15,322 nucleotides of DNA, taken from Gemmatimonadota bacterium (GTDB lineage: Bacteria; Gemmatimonadota; Gemmatimonadetes; Gemmatimonadales; Gemmatimonadaceae). How positions within the stretch are numbered: position 1 is the stretch's first letter; each line of letters opens with the position of its first letter. The stretch lies in contig JARIET010000033.1 in NCBI GenBank assembly GCA_031127185.1, positions 1 through 15,322 on the forward strand, in the 5' to 3' direction. Under the pieces are notes generated by a model, which ran no database searches, was not told the origin of the DNA, and saw only the letters and a program-made list of their open reading frames with translations. Shown in pieces: positions 1-13,090 of the stretch. The translations under genes and the position numbers were made by a program.

Positions 1-4031
<4,031 letters not shown>

Positions 4032-4034
4032 CCG

Positions 4035-7000
4035 ATGATTGACTTCCGAAATGCGCGCGAGACGCGCTCTGCAGCGTTCGACTACATCCAGATCCGCATC
4101 GCGTCACCCGAAGAGATCCGCGGTCCCCGCGACTCCAAGGAACGCGAGCGCCTGGAGATGGCCGGCCTACGCTCCTGGTGGAGCTGGGGTGAGGTCACAA
4201 AGCCCGAAACCATCAACTACCGCTCGTTCAAGCCGGAGAAGGACGGCCTCTTCTGTGAGCGGATCTTTGGTCCGGTCAAGGATTGGGAGTGTCATTGCGG
4301 CAAGTACAAGCGGATTCGTTATCGCGGCGTGATCTGCGACCGCTGCGGCGTCGAGGTGACGCTCAGCAAGGTGCGGCGCGACCGCATGGGCCACATCGAG
4401 CTGGCCGTGCCGGTGGCGCACATCTGGTTCTTCAAGACGTTGCCGAGTCCCATGGGCAATCTCCTCGACCTCACGCTGCGTGATCTCGAGAAGGTGGTCT
4501 ATTACTCGAACTACGTCGTGTTGGAGCCGGGCAACCAGACCGAAGTGCCGGAAACCAATGCGGCCATCCCCGGCACGATGCGCGACGTCGTGCAGAACAT
4601 GCTGCTCGACGAAGACCAGTACCTGTGGCTGCGCGCCAAGGCCCGCGAAGAGGGCGACACGGCCTTCAGCGCAGACATCGGGTCGCCGGCTGTGCGCGAG
4701 CTCCTCAAGCGCCTCGACGTCGACAAGCTTGCCGAGACCCTGCGGACGCAGGTGCTCACCGAGACGTCGCAGCACAAGAAGAAGGCGATGCTCAAGCGGC
4801 TGAAGGTGGTGGATGCCTTCCGCAACTCGGGCGACCACGGCGACGTGCGCAACAAGCCGGAATGGATGATCCTGGACGTGATCCCCGTGATCCCGCCCGA
4901 TCTCCGTCCACTGGTGCCGCTCGACGGCGGACGCTTCGCGACCTCGGACCTGAACGATCTTTACCGTCGCGTCATCAATCGCAACAACCGCCTCCAGAAA
5001 CTCATTGTGCACCGCGCGCCGGAAGTCATTCTCCGGAACGAGAAGCGCATGCTGCAGGAAGCGGTGGACGCGCTGTTCGACAACGGTCGCCGCTCCAAGG
5101 CGATCCGCGGCCGCGGCAAGCGTCCACTCAAGTCCCTCTCCGACATGCTCAAGGGCAAGCAGGGCCGGTTCCGTCAGAACCTGCTCGGCAAGCGCGTGGA
5201 CTACTCGGGGCGTTCGGTCATCGTCGTCGGCCCGGAACTCTCGCTGCACCAGTGCGGGCTCCCGAAGGCGATGGCGCTCGAACTCTTCAAGCCGTTCATC
5301 ATCCACAAGCTGGTGGAGAAGGGCATCGCCGAGACGGTCAAGCGCGCCAAGAAGATCGTGGAGCGTGAGTCGAACGAAGTCTTCGAAATCCTCGAAGAAA
5401 TCATTCGCGACCACCCGGTGTTGCTCAATCGCGCACCCACGCTCCACCGCCTCGGCATTCAGGCGTTCGAGCCCGTGCTCGTGGAAGGCAAGGCCATTCG
5501 AATTCACCCGCTCGTCTGCGCGGCGTTCAACGCCGACTTCGACGGTGACCAGATGGCCGTGCACGTACCGCTTTCGTATGAAGCGCAGCTCGAGGCGCGC
5601 GTGCTCATGCTCTCGAGCAACAACGTGCTCAAGCCGGCCGACGGCCGCCCGGTGGCGGAGCCCAGCCAGGACATCGTGCTCGGCTGCTATTTCGCCACCA
5701 AGGCCCCGCCGGGCTTCGACGACCTGATCAAGGATCCAAAGCAAGTGGCCAAGCTGCGGGCGTTTGTCTCGCCCGTGGAAATCGAGATGTCGCTCGCCAT
5801 GGGGCGCCTCGACATCCACTCGGCCATCCGGTTCCTGATCACGACCGACGGCAAGCAGCGCTGGGAGAACACGACGGTGGGTCGCGTGCTCTTCAACCAG
5901 ATCGTGCCGCCCGGCATCGGGTTCCAGAACCGCGACATGAAGAAGAAGGTGTTGTCAGAGCTGGTCTTCGAGTCCTACCGGCAGGCTGGGCTGACGCAGA
6001 CCGTCGGGTTCCTCGACCGCCTCAAGGAGTTCGGTTTCCGCAACGCCACCCGCGGCGGCGTCTCGATCGGCATCGAGGATCTCGAAATTCCGGCGGAGAA
6101 GGAATCGCTGCTCGAAGAAGCCACCGCGCGGGTGGAACGCTTCCAGAAGGCGTACCAGACCGGCAACATCACGAACGGTGAGCGCTACAACAAGGTGATC
6201 GACACGTGGACGCACGCGAATAACGACATCGCGGACGCCATGGTGAAGCACATGCGGGAATCGCAGAGCGGCTACAACCCGGTCTTCATGATGTTCGACT
6301 CGGGTTCACGTGGCTCGCGCGACCAGATCCGTCAGCTCGCCGGTATGCGCGGCCTGATGGCGAAGCCGCAGAAGAAGCTCACGGGCGGCATCGGCGAAAT
6401 CATCGAAAGCCCGATCAAGTCGAACTTCCGCGAAGGCCTCTCGGTGCTCGAGTACTTCATCTCGACCCACGGTGCGCGTAAGGGTCTGGCCGACACGGCG
6501 CTCAAGACGGCCGACGCCGGCTACCTCACGCGGCGTCTCTGCGACGTGGCACAGGACGTGACCATTGCCGAGGAAGATTGCGGCACGATCATGGGCCTCG
6601 AGATCGGCGCGCTGAAGGAAGGCGAAGACATCATCGAGCCGCTGTCGGAGCGTATCGTCGGAAACGTGGCGGCGGAAGACGTTGAAGATCCGCAGCTGCT
6701 CGACGAGTCCGGCCGGCGCACGTTGCTGGTTGAGACGGGCCAGATGATTGATGAGGACACGGCTCGCGCGATTGAAGAGTCGGGTATTGAAACGATCAAG
6801 ATCCGGTCGGTGCTCACCTGCGAGGCCAAGCGTGGTCTCTGCCGGATGTGCTACGGCCGGAACCTGGCGACGATGCAGATGGTCGACATCGGCGAGGCCG
6901 TGGGTATCATCTCGGCCCAGTCGATCGGCGAACCCGGCACGCAGTTGACGCTGCGAACCTTCCACATCGGTGGCACGGCGGCGCGTATCGCCGAGCAGAC

Positions 7001-8399
7001 GGCGCGGAAGACGAAGGTGGCCGGCATCATCGAGTTTGGTGACCGCTTGATCAACGTCACGAACCGCGAAGGCCAGCAGATCGTGACCTCCTACGAAGGC
7101 GAAATCTTCATTCGCGCCTCGAAGGACAAGCACTCGCCGGTGTCGGCGCGGCTGCAGGTGCCGCTCGGCGCCATCCTCGCCGTCAAGGATGGCGACGAGG
7201 TGGCGAAGGAGCAGGTGGTATTCAGCTGGGACCCATACACCAATCCGATCATTGCGGATGTGGCGGGCGAAGTGCGGTTCGTGGATCTCGTCGAGGACGA
7301 GTCGTTTGCCGAGGAGCTCGACGAGCTCACCGGCCTGCGCCAGCGCGTCGTCATCGAGGACCGCGAAAAGAAGCTCCACCCGCACATCGAGATCTGGCAG
7401 ACAAAGGGCGGAAAGGAAAAGCGCATTCGCGACTTCGTCATTCCGGTGGGCGCGCAGCTTACCGTGGAAAATGGCGACGATATCACGGCGGGTACGGTAC
7501 TCGCCAAGGTCAATCGTGAGGCGTACAAGACCCGCGACATCACGGGTGGTCTGCCGCGCGTCGCTGAACTCTTCGAAGCACGTCGTCCGAAGGATCCGGC
7601 GACCATCTCCGAGGTGGACGGCATCGTGCGGTTCGGCGAGATCAAGCGCGGCAAGCGCGAGATCTTCGTCCAGCCGCTGCGCACGGACGGTTCGCCGGAC
7701 GAGACGCAGCAGGCGCAGCTGTACGAAGTGGCGGCCGGCAAGCACTTGCGCGTGCACGAGGGTGATCGCGTGCGCGCCGGTGACCGTCTCTCTGAAGGTC
7801 CGGTCAATCCGCACGACATTCTGCGCATCCGGGGACCACGCGCAGTGCAGGAATACCTGCTGAACGAAGTGCAGGAGGTCTACCGCCTGCAGGGCGTGAA
7901 GATCAACGACAAGCATATCGGCGTGATCGTGCGCCAGATGCTGCAGAAGGTTCGCGTGCTCGATCCGGGCGATACGGAATGGCTCGAGGGCGAGAACGTG
8001 GACAAGGGTGCCTTCCGCGATGCCAACGACCGGGCGAAGAAAAAGAAGAACAAGCCCGCGTCGTCGGAGCCGTTGCTCCTGGGCATCACGAAGGCCTCGT
8101 TGACGACGCAGTCGTTCATCTCGGCCGCGAGCTTCCAGGAAACCACGCGAGTGCTGACCGATGCGGCAATCCGCGGTGCCAAGGACAACCTCCTCGGCCT
8201 CAAGGAGAACATCATCATCGGTCACCTGATTCCAGCCGGTACAGGTATGTACCGCTATCAGCAGGTGGATATGGATATCGAGCCGCCGCCAATGCCGGTC
8301 GAGCCGTCGTTCAGCTCGGACGCGCTTGGTGCGGGCCTGCTCGGCACGCCGCTGGGCGAGGGCGTGGCGCCGTTCGCGGCGTTGCCGGACGAGGATTGA
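4035..8399 (+). CDS. rpoC: DNA-directed RNA polymerase subunit beta-prime
   Basis: This is the beta-prime subunit, 1454 residues and complete, which carries the catalytic magnesium site of RNA polymerase. The ATG at 4035 is chosen because the protein begins as RpoC proteins do (MIDFRNA) and a GAGG ribosome-binding site ends about 8 bases upstream inside the rpoB tail. Visible features: the clamp zinc site C86-x-C88...C101-x2-C104; the catalytic NADFDGDQ loop with D501, D503 and D505; the bridge helix [15 protein letters not shown]; the trigger loop around [26 protein letters not shown]; and a second zinc site C849, C929, C936, C939. An extra 18-20 residues (about codons 30-49) lie just before the [14 protein letters not shown] motif, where E. 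coli RpoC has none. A short linker (QKKLTGGIG) after the bridge helix is also longer than in E. coli and resembles FCB-group proteins. The C-terminus is acidic and proline-rich. No frameshift is seen. Confidence 0.98.
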   Translation: MIDFRNARETRSAAFDYIQIRIASPEEIRGPRDSKERERLEMAGLRSWWSWGEVTKPETINYRSFKPEKDGLFCERIFGPVKDWECHCGKYKRIRYRGVICDRCGVEVTLSKVRRDRMGHIELAVPVAHIWFFKTLPSPMGNLLDLTLRDLEKVVYYSNYVVLEPGNQTEVPETNAAIPGTMRDVVQNMLLDEDQYLWLRAKAREEGDTAFSADIGSPAVRELLKRLDVDKLAETLRTQVLTETSQHKKKAMLKRLKVVDAFRNSGDHGDVRNKPEWMILDVIPVIPPDLRPLVPLDGGRFATSDLNDLYRRVINRNNRLQKLIVHRAPEVILRNEKRMLQEAVDALFDNGRRSKAIRGRGKRPLKSLSDMLKGKQGRFRQNLLGKRVDYSGRSVIVVGPELSLHQCGLPKAMALELFKPFIIHKLVEKGIAETVKRAKKIVERESNEVFEILEEIIRDHPVLLNRAPTLHRLGIQAFEPVLVEGKAIRIHPLVCAAFNADFDGDQMAVHVPLSYEAQLEARVLMLSSNNVLKPADGRPVAEPSQDIVLGCYFATKAPPGFDDLIKDPKQVAKLRAFVSPVEIEMSLAMGRLDIHSAIRFLITTDGKQRWENTTVGRVLFNQIVPPGIGFQNRDMKKKVLSELVFESYRQAGLTQTVGFLDRLKEFGFRNATRGGVSIGIEDLEIPAEKESLLEEATARVERFQKAYQTGNITNGERYNKVIDTWTHANNDIADAMVKHMRESQSGYNPVFMMFDSGSRGSRDQIRQLAGMRGLMAKPQKKLTGGIGEIIESPIKSNFREGLSVLEYFISTHGARKGLADTALKTADAGYLTRRLCDVAQDVTIAEEDCGTIMGLEIGALKEGEDIIEPLSERIVGNVAAEDVEDPQLLDESGRRTLLVETGQMIDEDTARAIEESGIETIKIRSVLTCEAKRGLCRMCYGRNLATMQMVDIGEAVGIISAQSIGEPGTQLTLRTFHIGGTAARIAEQTARKTKVAGIIEFGDRLINVTNREGQQIVTSYEGEIFIRASKDKHSPVSARLQVPLGAILAVKDGDEVAKEQVVFSWDPYTNPIIADVAGEVRFVDLVEDESFAEELDELTGLRQRVVIEDREKKLHPHIEIWQTKGGKEKRIRDFVIPVGAQLTVENGDDITAGTVLAKVNREAYKTRDITGGLPRVAELFEARRPKDPATISEVDGIVRFGEIKRGKREIFVQPLRTDGSPDETQQAQLYEVAAGKHLRVHEGDRVRAGDRLSEGPVNPHDILRIRGPRAVQEYLLNEVQEVYRLQGVKINDKHIGVIVRQMLQKVRVLDPGDTEWLEGENVDKGAFRDANDRAKKKKNKPASSEPLLLGITKASLTTQSFISAASFQETTRVLTDAAIRGAKDNLLGLKENIIIGHLIPAGTGMYRYQQVDMDIEPPPMPVEPSFSSDALGAGLLGTPLGEGVAPFAALPDED

Positions 8400-8412
8400 A
8401 CGACATCAGCGA

Positions 8413-8440
8413 GTGAACGGCTGACGGTTCACGGTTGACA
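8413..8440. repeat. Short tandem and inverted repeat after rpoC
   Basis: Two near-identical 9-mers, ACGGCTGAC (8417-8425) and ACGGTTGAC (8431-8439), lie 14 bp apart, start to start. They interleave with an inverted repeat, GTGAAC (8413-8418) and GTTCAC (8427-8432). The block lies between the rpoC stop and the terminator. It could be a copy of a dispersed intergenic repeat or an extra hairpin ahead of the terminator; one copy in one window cannot decide. Confidence 0.4.
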
Positions 8441-8453
8441 GAAAACGAATACG

Positions 8454-8498
8454 ACAGCGGCCCGGGGCGGTTCATCGCTCCGGGCCGTTGTGTTTTCT
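8454..8498 (+). terminator. Intrinsic terminator of the rpoBC transcript
   Basis: A 12-bp outer stem (ACAGCGGCCCGG 8454-8465 against CCGGGCCGTTGT 8480-8491, with one G-T wobble) continues inward as five more pairs, two of them wobble, to a TTCA tetraloop at 8471-8474. It is followed at once by GTTTTCT. The long GC-rich stem plus T-run is a textbook Rho-independent terminator, 54 bp after the rpoC stop. AAAA at 8442-8445 means weak termination from the other strand is possible, but no opposing gene is seen. Confidence 0.9.
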
Positions 8499-8499
8499 A

Positions 8500-8520
8500 C
8501 GCCGGCGGGTCTGGCCGGCG
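8500..8520. repeat. GC-rich inverted repeat before the second operon
   Basis: CGCCGGC (8500-8506) and GCCGGCG (8514-8520) form a perfect 7-bp stem with a 7-base loop. It lies just after the rpoBC terminator and 24 bp before the next start codon. It may be a second terminator-like hairpin, a regulator site, or simply GC-rich sequence; no T-run follows it. Confidence 0.35.
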
Positions 8521-8532
8521 CGGCGCGCTGAG

Positions 8533-8538
8533 TAGCTT
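8533..8538 (+). promoter_or_regulatory. Candidate -10 element for a leaderless transcript
   Basis: TAGCTT fits the TANNNT pattern of bacterial -10 elements and ends 6 bases before the GTG at 8545. That is the spacing expected if transcription starts at the start codon itself. No Shine-Dalgarno sequence precedes this GTG, which agrees with a leaderless mRNA. No good -35 box is seen 16-18 bp upstream, so the call is weak. Confidence 0.25.
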
Positions 8539-8544
8539 CCACCG

Positions 8545-10464
8545 GTGGTGACTCAGCCTCCCAACGCCGCGGCCCAGCGCCTGCTCGATCAGTTTCTTGC
8601 CGAGCCGGGCACACGGGTATTGTCAGAGATTCTCGCCTGGCTGCTGGATGCGCAGCCCGGCCTGATTGGCTTTGAATCGCCTCGCACGCGACGCCTTGGG
8701 GCACTGCACGATGCGATCGAGCGGCACGAGCGATCGGATCGGCTCGGCGCAAAGCTCCGGGAAGTCTGGGAGCACCACTCCGGCGTGCGACTCCTGGCCG
8801 AGGTTGGGCTTCCGGTGCACAGCACGCTGCTCAAGGAATCGGCAGAGCGACTGGTGGACCGGCTCGTTCCCCGATCCGATCCGGCGGACGATCTCTACGT
8901 GTTGGTGGCGCGGCTGAAGCTGCGGGATGACGACATCGCCTGGCTCGAGGGTCTCTCGCCAGACGACATTGCGCCGTGGCGAAGCATCGTGGCGATTCCG
9001 GCTGCGACGTTCGCCGGTGCGGCGCGGCTTGTCGCTCACCGCCTTGCCGCGGCCGGTGTCAACCGCGAGCTGCTCCAGCTCAATGCCAGCGCGCCGGACG
9101 GCGAGTCGCCCTTTCTCCGGCTGCCCGCCGCAGTTGAGGCGTTGATTGCCGCGCCAATTGATGCGGTGAGGCAGGCCGCCTATGCCGCAGTGCGTGCTGA
9201 CGTGGATGATGCCAGCCGCGCGGCACATCGGGCACTCGATGAGCGCGGAGTCTCTACGGACGTGCTATTCACGCTTGAGTTGATCGACATTCTCCTCCGG
9301 CGACTCGATGAGCTCGTTGGCGCCCTCGGCGGGAACACTGACCGACGCCTCCTGGCAGGCGAACTGCTCCGTGGGAGCCGCAGCCAACGTGGGGTGCGTT
9401 CGCTGGCGCGTAACACGGTGAAACGGCTCGCGCTCACGGTGACAGAACACACCGCTGAGACCGGCGAGCACTACGTGGCGCGGAACCGCGCCGAGTTTGA
9501 TGCGACGGGACGGTCGGCGGCGGGCGCGGGCGTGTTGACGGCGTTCACTGCCGTGATCAAGTACGTGTTGGCGGCGGCGCCTTTCGCGCCGGCCGTGCAG
9601 GGGTTAGGTGCTGCGCTCAACTACTCACTGAGCTTTATCGCCATTCAGTTCGCGCACTTCACGCTCGCATCCAAGCAGCCGGCGATGACGGGCGCCGCGC
9701 TCGCCGCGGCGCTCGGCGATCGGGATGCGGTCGCACGACAAGTGGAACTCGTCGCCGGAATCTCGCGCTCGCAAGTCGCCGCGACGATCGGCAATGTGTT
9801 CGCCACGGTCCCGGTCGCGGTGCTGATCTCGGTGGTTGTCCGCTGGTTGTCCGGCGCACCCGTGCTCAACGAGGAGACGGCCCTCCATTCGGTGCACGCC
9901 GTCCATCCGTTGTTCTCGTTGACCATTCCGTATGCGATGCTCACCGGCGTTTTTCTCTGGGCCTCGAGCCTCGCGGCCGGCTGGGCCAAGAACTGGAGCG
10001 CCTATCGCGGTCTGCCCGAGGCGCTCAGCCGCCACCGCGGCCTTTCCGCTGCGCTTGGCCACAGCGTCGCCATCCGCGCGGGTGATTTTGCCGCACGGCA
10101 TCTGAGCGGGATTGTCGGCTACCTCACGCTTGGCGTACTTCTGGGATTCGTGCCCGTGGCGGTCAGCAGCTTTCTCGGCATCCCGCTGGAAGTGCGCCAT
10201 GTGACCCTTCAGGCGGCATCGCTCGCGCTCGCGTCCGCGTCGCTGTTTGGGACCCCGGCCTTCGCGTGGAGCGAGGCGGCGTGGGGGGGGCTCGCCATTG
10301 GGCTGATTGGCATCTGCAACATCGGCGTGTCGTTCGCTCTGGCGCTGCACACAGCGATGCGTGCACGAGACCTCGGCACCGGTGAGCGCGCGCGGCTCTG
10401 GGCCGCCATCCGCGCGGCGTTTCGTGAGAGGCCGTCGCGTTTTCTTTGGCGCCCGCGGGACTGA
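8545..10464 (+). CDS. Gcr-family ('site-specific recombinase', COG4389-like) membrane protein
   Basis: A 639-residue protein recognised as the family named after the gonococcal 'site-specific recombinase' (PF10136). The C-terminal hallmarks are present: an IGN..A(T)VPVAVLI segment (about 415-429), LTGVFLWASSLAAGWAKNW (466-484), and NIGVSFALALHTAMRARDL (592-610) near the end. Residues 1-320 are soluble, mostly helical and charged. Residues 325-605 hold six or seven hydrophobic segments (about 328-348, 354-375, 415-435, 455-477, 521-542, 553-570, 580-603), so the protein should sit in the inner membrane. I see no serine- or tyrosine-recombinase catalytic motif, so the family name is probably misleading and the true function is unknown. 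An in-frame TAG at 8533 limits the start to GTG 8545 or GTG 8548; neither has a ribosome-binding site. A run of eight G at 10283-10290 is a possible slippage site. First gene of a four-gene operon. Confidence 0.85.
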   Translation: MVTQPPNAAAQRLLDQFLAEPGTRVLSEILAWLLDAQPGLIGFESPRTRRLGALHDAIERHERSDRLGAKLREVWEHHSGVRLLAEVGLPVHSTLLKESAERLVDRLVPRSDPADDLYVLVARLKLRDDDIAWLEGLSPDDIAPWRSIVAIPAATFAGAARLVAHRLAAAGVNRELLQLNASAPDGESPFLRLPAAVEALIAAPIDAVRQAAYAAVRADVDDASRAAHRALDERGVSTDVLFTLELIDILLRRLDELVGALGGNTDRRLLAGELLRGSRSQRGVRSLARNTVKRLALTVTEHTAETGEHYVARNRAEFDATGRSAAGAGVLTAFTAVIKYVLAAAPFAPAVQGLGAALNYSLSFIAIQFAHFTLASKQPAMTGAALAAALGDRDAVARQVELVAGISRSQVAATIGNVFATVPVAVLISVVVRWLSGAPVLNEETALHSVHAVHPLFSLTIPYAMLTGVFLWASSLAAGWAKNWSAYRGLPEALSRHRGLSAALGHSVAIRAGDFAARHLSGIVGYLTLGVLLGFVPVAVSSFLGIPLEVRHVTLQAASLALASASLFGTPAFAWSEAAWGGLAIGLIGICNIGVSFALALHTAMRARDLGTGERARLWAAIRAAFRERPSRFLWRPRD

Positions 10465-10467
10465 TCT

Positions 10468-11751
10468 GTGGCTGATGCCGTTCGCCGCAGGGTCATAGTG
10501 GTTGGGGCAGGGGCGGCCGGAACGATGGCGGCCATCTTCGCGGCGAAATCTGGAGCGGAGGTCGTACTGCTCGAGGGCTCGAAAGACGGCGGCCGCAAGA
10601 TCCTCATTAGCGGTGGAGGGCGATGCAACATCCTGCCGATGCGCGTGGGTGAATCGCGGTTCGTGACTGACTCGTCGGCCAACACGCTGCGCCGGATCGT
10701 ACGTTCCTGGCCGCTCGCCGAGCAGCGTGCGTTCTTCGAAAACGACGTTGGAATTGCGCTGGCTGATGAACCGGAGTCGGTGAAGGTCTTTCCGGCGTCG
10801 CACCGTGCGCGCGATGTGCGCGATGGGCTGCTAGCGCTGGCGGCGCGCAATGGCGCGTCGGTGCAGATGAACGCGCGTGTCACCGATGTGGTGCCCGAGT
10901 CCGGTCGCTGGCGAGTGGAGATCGCCGGGCGCGAGCCGATGGTAGCCGATGCCGTGATCATCGCTTGTGGCGGGCTCTCCGTGCCGGCCACCGGTAGCGA
11001 CGGGGCGGGTCTCGCCATTGCGCGGGCACTCGGCCACGAAATGCACCCCACCTATGCGGCGCTCACGCCCATCCTCGCCGCGGGGAGCTCGTTCGGTGCA
11101 TTGAGCGGAGTGTCACTCACCGTTACCCTGACGGCCCGCTCCAGCGAACGAACAGCCACGGCAACGGGTGGTTTTCTCTTCACCCACCGCGGGTACAGCG
11201 GACCGGCGGCGCTCGATGTCTCGCACGTGCTCGTTCGCGCGCAGGTGCCTGGCGCCGCTCCGGCGACACTCATTGCGCGGTGGACATCATTGGGCGACGC
11301 AGAGTGGACCGAGGCGCTCAAGCCGAGCGGCACGCGCACAGTCACCGGCGCACTACGGACGGAGCTTCCCGAACGACTTGCCGCGGTGCTGCTGGAGATT
11401 GCAAACGTCGATCCCGCGCGCTCGCTCGCAGAGCTCCGCCGCGAGGAGCGTATCAGACTCATCAACACGCTCGTGCGTTGCGAGCTCCCCTGGGCCGGCG
11501 ACGAGGGCTACAAGAAGGCCGAAGTCACCGGCGGCGGCGTGAGCCTGACGGAGATTGACTCGCGAACCATGGAGAGTCGTCGCCATCGGGGACTCTACTT
11601 CTGTGGTGAAGTGCTCGACGCATTCGGCCCGATTGGCGGCTACAACTTCCTCTGGGCTTGGGCGACCGGGCGGGCGGCTGGAACGGCCGCAGGGTCTGGC
11701 GCTGCCTCTCGCGCCGCGCCGCCCTCAGCGGCATCTTCTCGCGATGCCTGA
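10468..11751 (+). CDS. BaiN/HI0933-family NAD(P)/FAD-dependent oxidoreductase
   Basis: A 427-residue flavoprotein, close to the family's usual 390-420. The N-terminus has the FAD-binding GAGAAG motif (residues 13-18), with an acidic residue (E36) at the end of the second strand. The family signature GRKILISGGGRCN is at 42-54, the ACGGLSVPATGSDGAG segment at 167-182, and the closing block GLYFCGEVLDAFGPIGGYN at 375-393, which also contacts FAD. All motifs are intact, so it should bind FAD. Substrates of most members are unknown; BaiN acts on bile-acid intermediates in gut clostridia, but nothing here points to that substrate. The GTG start lies 3 bp after the upstream stop, giving tight coupling. 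The last 20 or so residues (alanine- and serine-rich) overlap the start of the next gene and are not conserved-looking. The family is clear; the reaction is not. Confidence 0.9.
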   Translation: MADAVRRRVIVVGAGAAGTMAAIFAAKSGAEVVLLEGSKDGGRKILISGGGRCNILPMRVGESRFVTDSSANTLRRIVRSWPLAEQRAFFENDVGIALADEPESVKVFPASHRARDVRDGLLALAARNGASVQMNARVTDVVPESGRWRVEIAGREPMVADAVIIACGGLSVPATGSDGAGLAIARALGHEMHPTYAALTPILAAGSSFGALSGVSLTVTLTARSSERTATATGGFLFTHRGYSGPAALDVSHVLVRAQVPGAAPATLIARWTSLGDAEWTEALKPSGTRTVTGALRTELPERLAAVLLEIANVDPARSLAELRREERIRLINTLVRCELPWAGDEGYKKAEVTGGGVSLTEIDSRTMESRRHRGLYFCGEVLDAFGPIGGYNFLWAWATGRAAGTAAGSGAASRAAPPSAASSRDA

Positions 11752-13090
11752 GGCCGCACTCCCAGCCAGCGGCGCCCCCGGCGCCGCACCCAACGCAGCG
11801 CCTCGCGTCATTCCGCGCAGGTCCGTCGTGAGCTGGGTGCTGTACGATCTCGCGAACACCGTCTTCTCGATGGGCGTAGTCTCGCTCTACTTCTCGCTCT
11901 ACATCCGCGACGAGGTCGGCCCGCAACGCGCCGATTCGGTGTACGGCATCATCACCACGATCTCGATGGGGCTGATCTTCATCATCTCGCCGCTGCTTGG
12001 TGCGATGACCGACCGCGCCAAGCGGCGCATGCCCTTCCTGATCTGGAGCACCATCATCTGCATCACCTGCACCGCGTTGCTCGCGCGTGGGTCGTACCTG
12101 ATGTCGGCAGTCCTCTTTGTTGTTGGCAACGCGACATATCAGGCGGGGCTGCAGTTCTATGACTCGCTCCTCCCCGAGGTCACCACCGAGGCGAACCGCG
12201 GACGCATCAGCGGCATTGGCGTCGGCGTCGGCTATCTCGGTTCGTACGTGGCCGTGGGCATCGGTATCATCTTTGGCTCAGACGACAAGCCGTTCCTCTT
12301 CGGGCTGATCGCCGCAACGTTCCTGCTCTTTGCGATCCCGTGCTTCATCTGGGTGAAAGAGCGCGGCAATCCCAACCCGCGCCCGATCTTCGGTCTGCAG
12401 ATGTTGCGCGAATCCACGGCGCAGACGCTCCGCACCCTGAAGGAAGGGAACAAGTATCCCGGACTGCTCCGCTTTCTCTTCGGCCGCATCTTCTACACCG
12501 ATGCGGTGAACACCGTCATCGCGTACATGACGCTCTATGCGGTGAACGTGGCCGTGGCGCACGGGGCCACCGTCGGTGACGGCGAAAAGGCTGCGCGCCT
12601 GGTGATGATGGCTGCGATCTCCTTCGCGGTGGTTGGTGGATTCGTCTGGGGATCGATGGTCGACCGCATCGGCCCTAAGCGCACGCTCAACATCGTGCTC
12701 GGCCTCTGGCTGGCCACCTTCGCCATCGCATCAACCGTCGGATTCCTCCAGCTCTCGGTGAACTGGCTATTCCTCGTGGGCGCGATGGCGGGCGTGGCGA
12801 TGGGTGGCGTCTGGGCTGCCGACCGGCCCTACATGCTGCGCCTCACTCCGCCCGATCGCATCGGCGAGTTCTACGGACTCTATGGCATGGTCGGGCGCTT
12901 CTCTGCCGTCACCGGGCCGCTGCTCTGGAGCGGCATCATGTACGTGGTGGTGCAGCGCGGTGGCGCGCATGAACTCACGGGTCAGGCCATCGCACTCATC
13001 TCGCTGTTCCTGATGGTGCTGCTCGGCTGGCACATCCTGCGGCCTGTCACCGACGCCCCGCGCGACTGGGAGAAGTTGAAGTCGGCCTGA
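11744..13090 (+). CDS. MFS transporter, UMF1/Atg22-like family
   Basis: A 448-residue membrane transporter. The open frame runs back to 11555, but ATG 11744 is chosen because it gives the usual length, an N-terminal tail of about 28 residues before the first helix (SWVLYDLANTVFSMGVVSLYF), and an 8-bp overlap (ATGCCTGA) with the upstream stop; the longer form would overlap the oxidoreductase by nearly 200 bp. Features of the UMF1 type: SWxLYDxANT in helix 1; the MFS loop motif GAMTDRAKRRMPF (87-98); YDSLLPEVTTEANRGRISG (139-157) followed by a glycine-rich GVGVGYLGS helix; and FYGLYGMVGRFSAVTGPLLW (376-395). About 12 hydrophobic segments are seen. UMF1 members resemble the yeast vacuolar amino-acid effluxer Atg22, but bacterial substrates are mostly unknown. 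There is no clear ribosome-binding site, so translation is probably coupled to the upstream gene. Confidence 0.88.
   Translation: MPEAALPASGAPGAAPNAAPRVIPRRSVVSWVLYDLANTVFSMGVVSLYFSLYIRDEVGPQRADSVYGIITTISMGLIFIISPLLGAMTDRAKRRMPFLIWSTIICITCTALLARGSYLMSAVLFVVGNATYQAGLQFYDSLLPEVTTEANRGRISGIGVGVGYLGSYVAVGIGIIFGSDDKPFLFGLIAATFLLFAIPCFIWVKERGNPNPRPIFGLQMLRESTAQTLRTLKEGNKYPGLLRFLFGRIFYTDAVNTVIAYMTLYAVNVAVAHGATVGDGEKAARLVMMAAISFAVVGGFVWGSMVDRIGPKRTLNIVLGLWLATFAIASTVGFLQLSVNWLFLVGAMAGVAMGGVWAADRPYMLRLTPPDRIGEFYGLYGMVGRFSAVTGPLLWSGIMYVVVQRGGAHELTGQAIALISLFLMVLLGWHILRPVTDAPRDWEKLKSA

Noticed and set aside
8435..8440. TTGACA, a perfect -35 consensus
   Set aside because: No -10-like hexamer lies 16-18 bp downstream; that place is the GC-rich terminator stem. 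It also forms part of the local repeat.
8545..10464. The recombinase-named gene as a sign of an integrated mobile element
   Set aside because: No catalytic recombinase motif, attachment-site-like repeats, cargo genes or compositional shift accompany it; it sits in an ordinary-looking operon.
11555..11743. N-terminal extension of the MFS transporter
   Set aside because: These 63 codons overlap the conserved FAD-binding end of the oxidoreductase and give a non-family-like sequence; ATG 11744 gives the normal length and a short, typical overlap.
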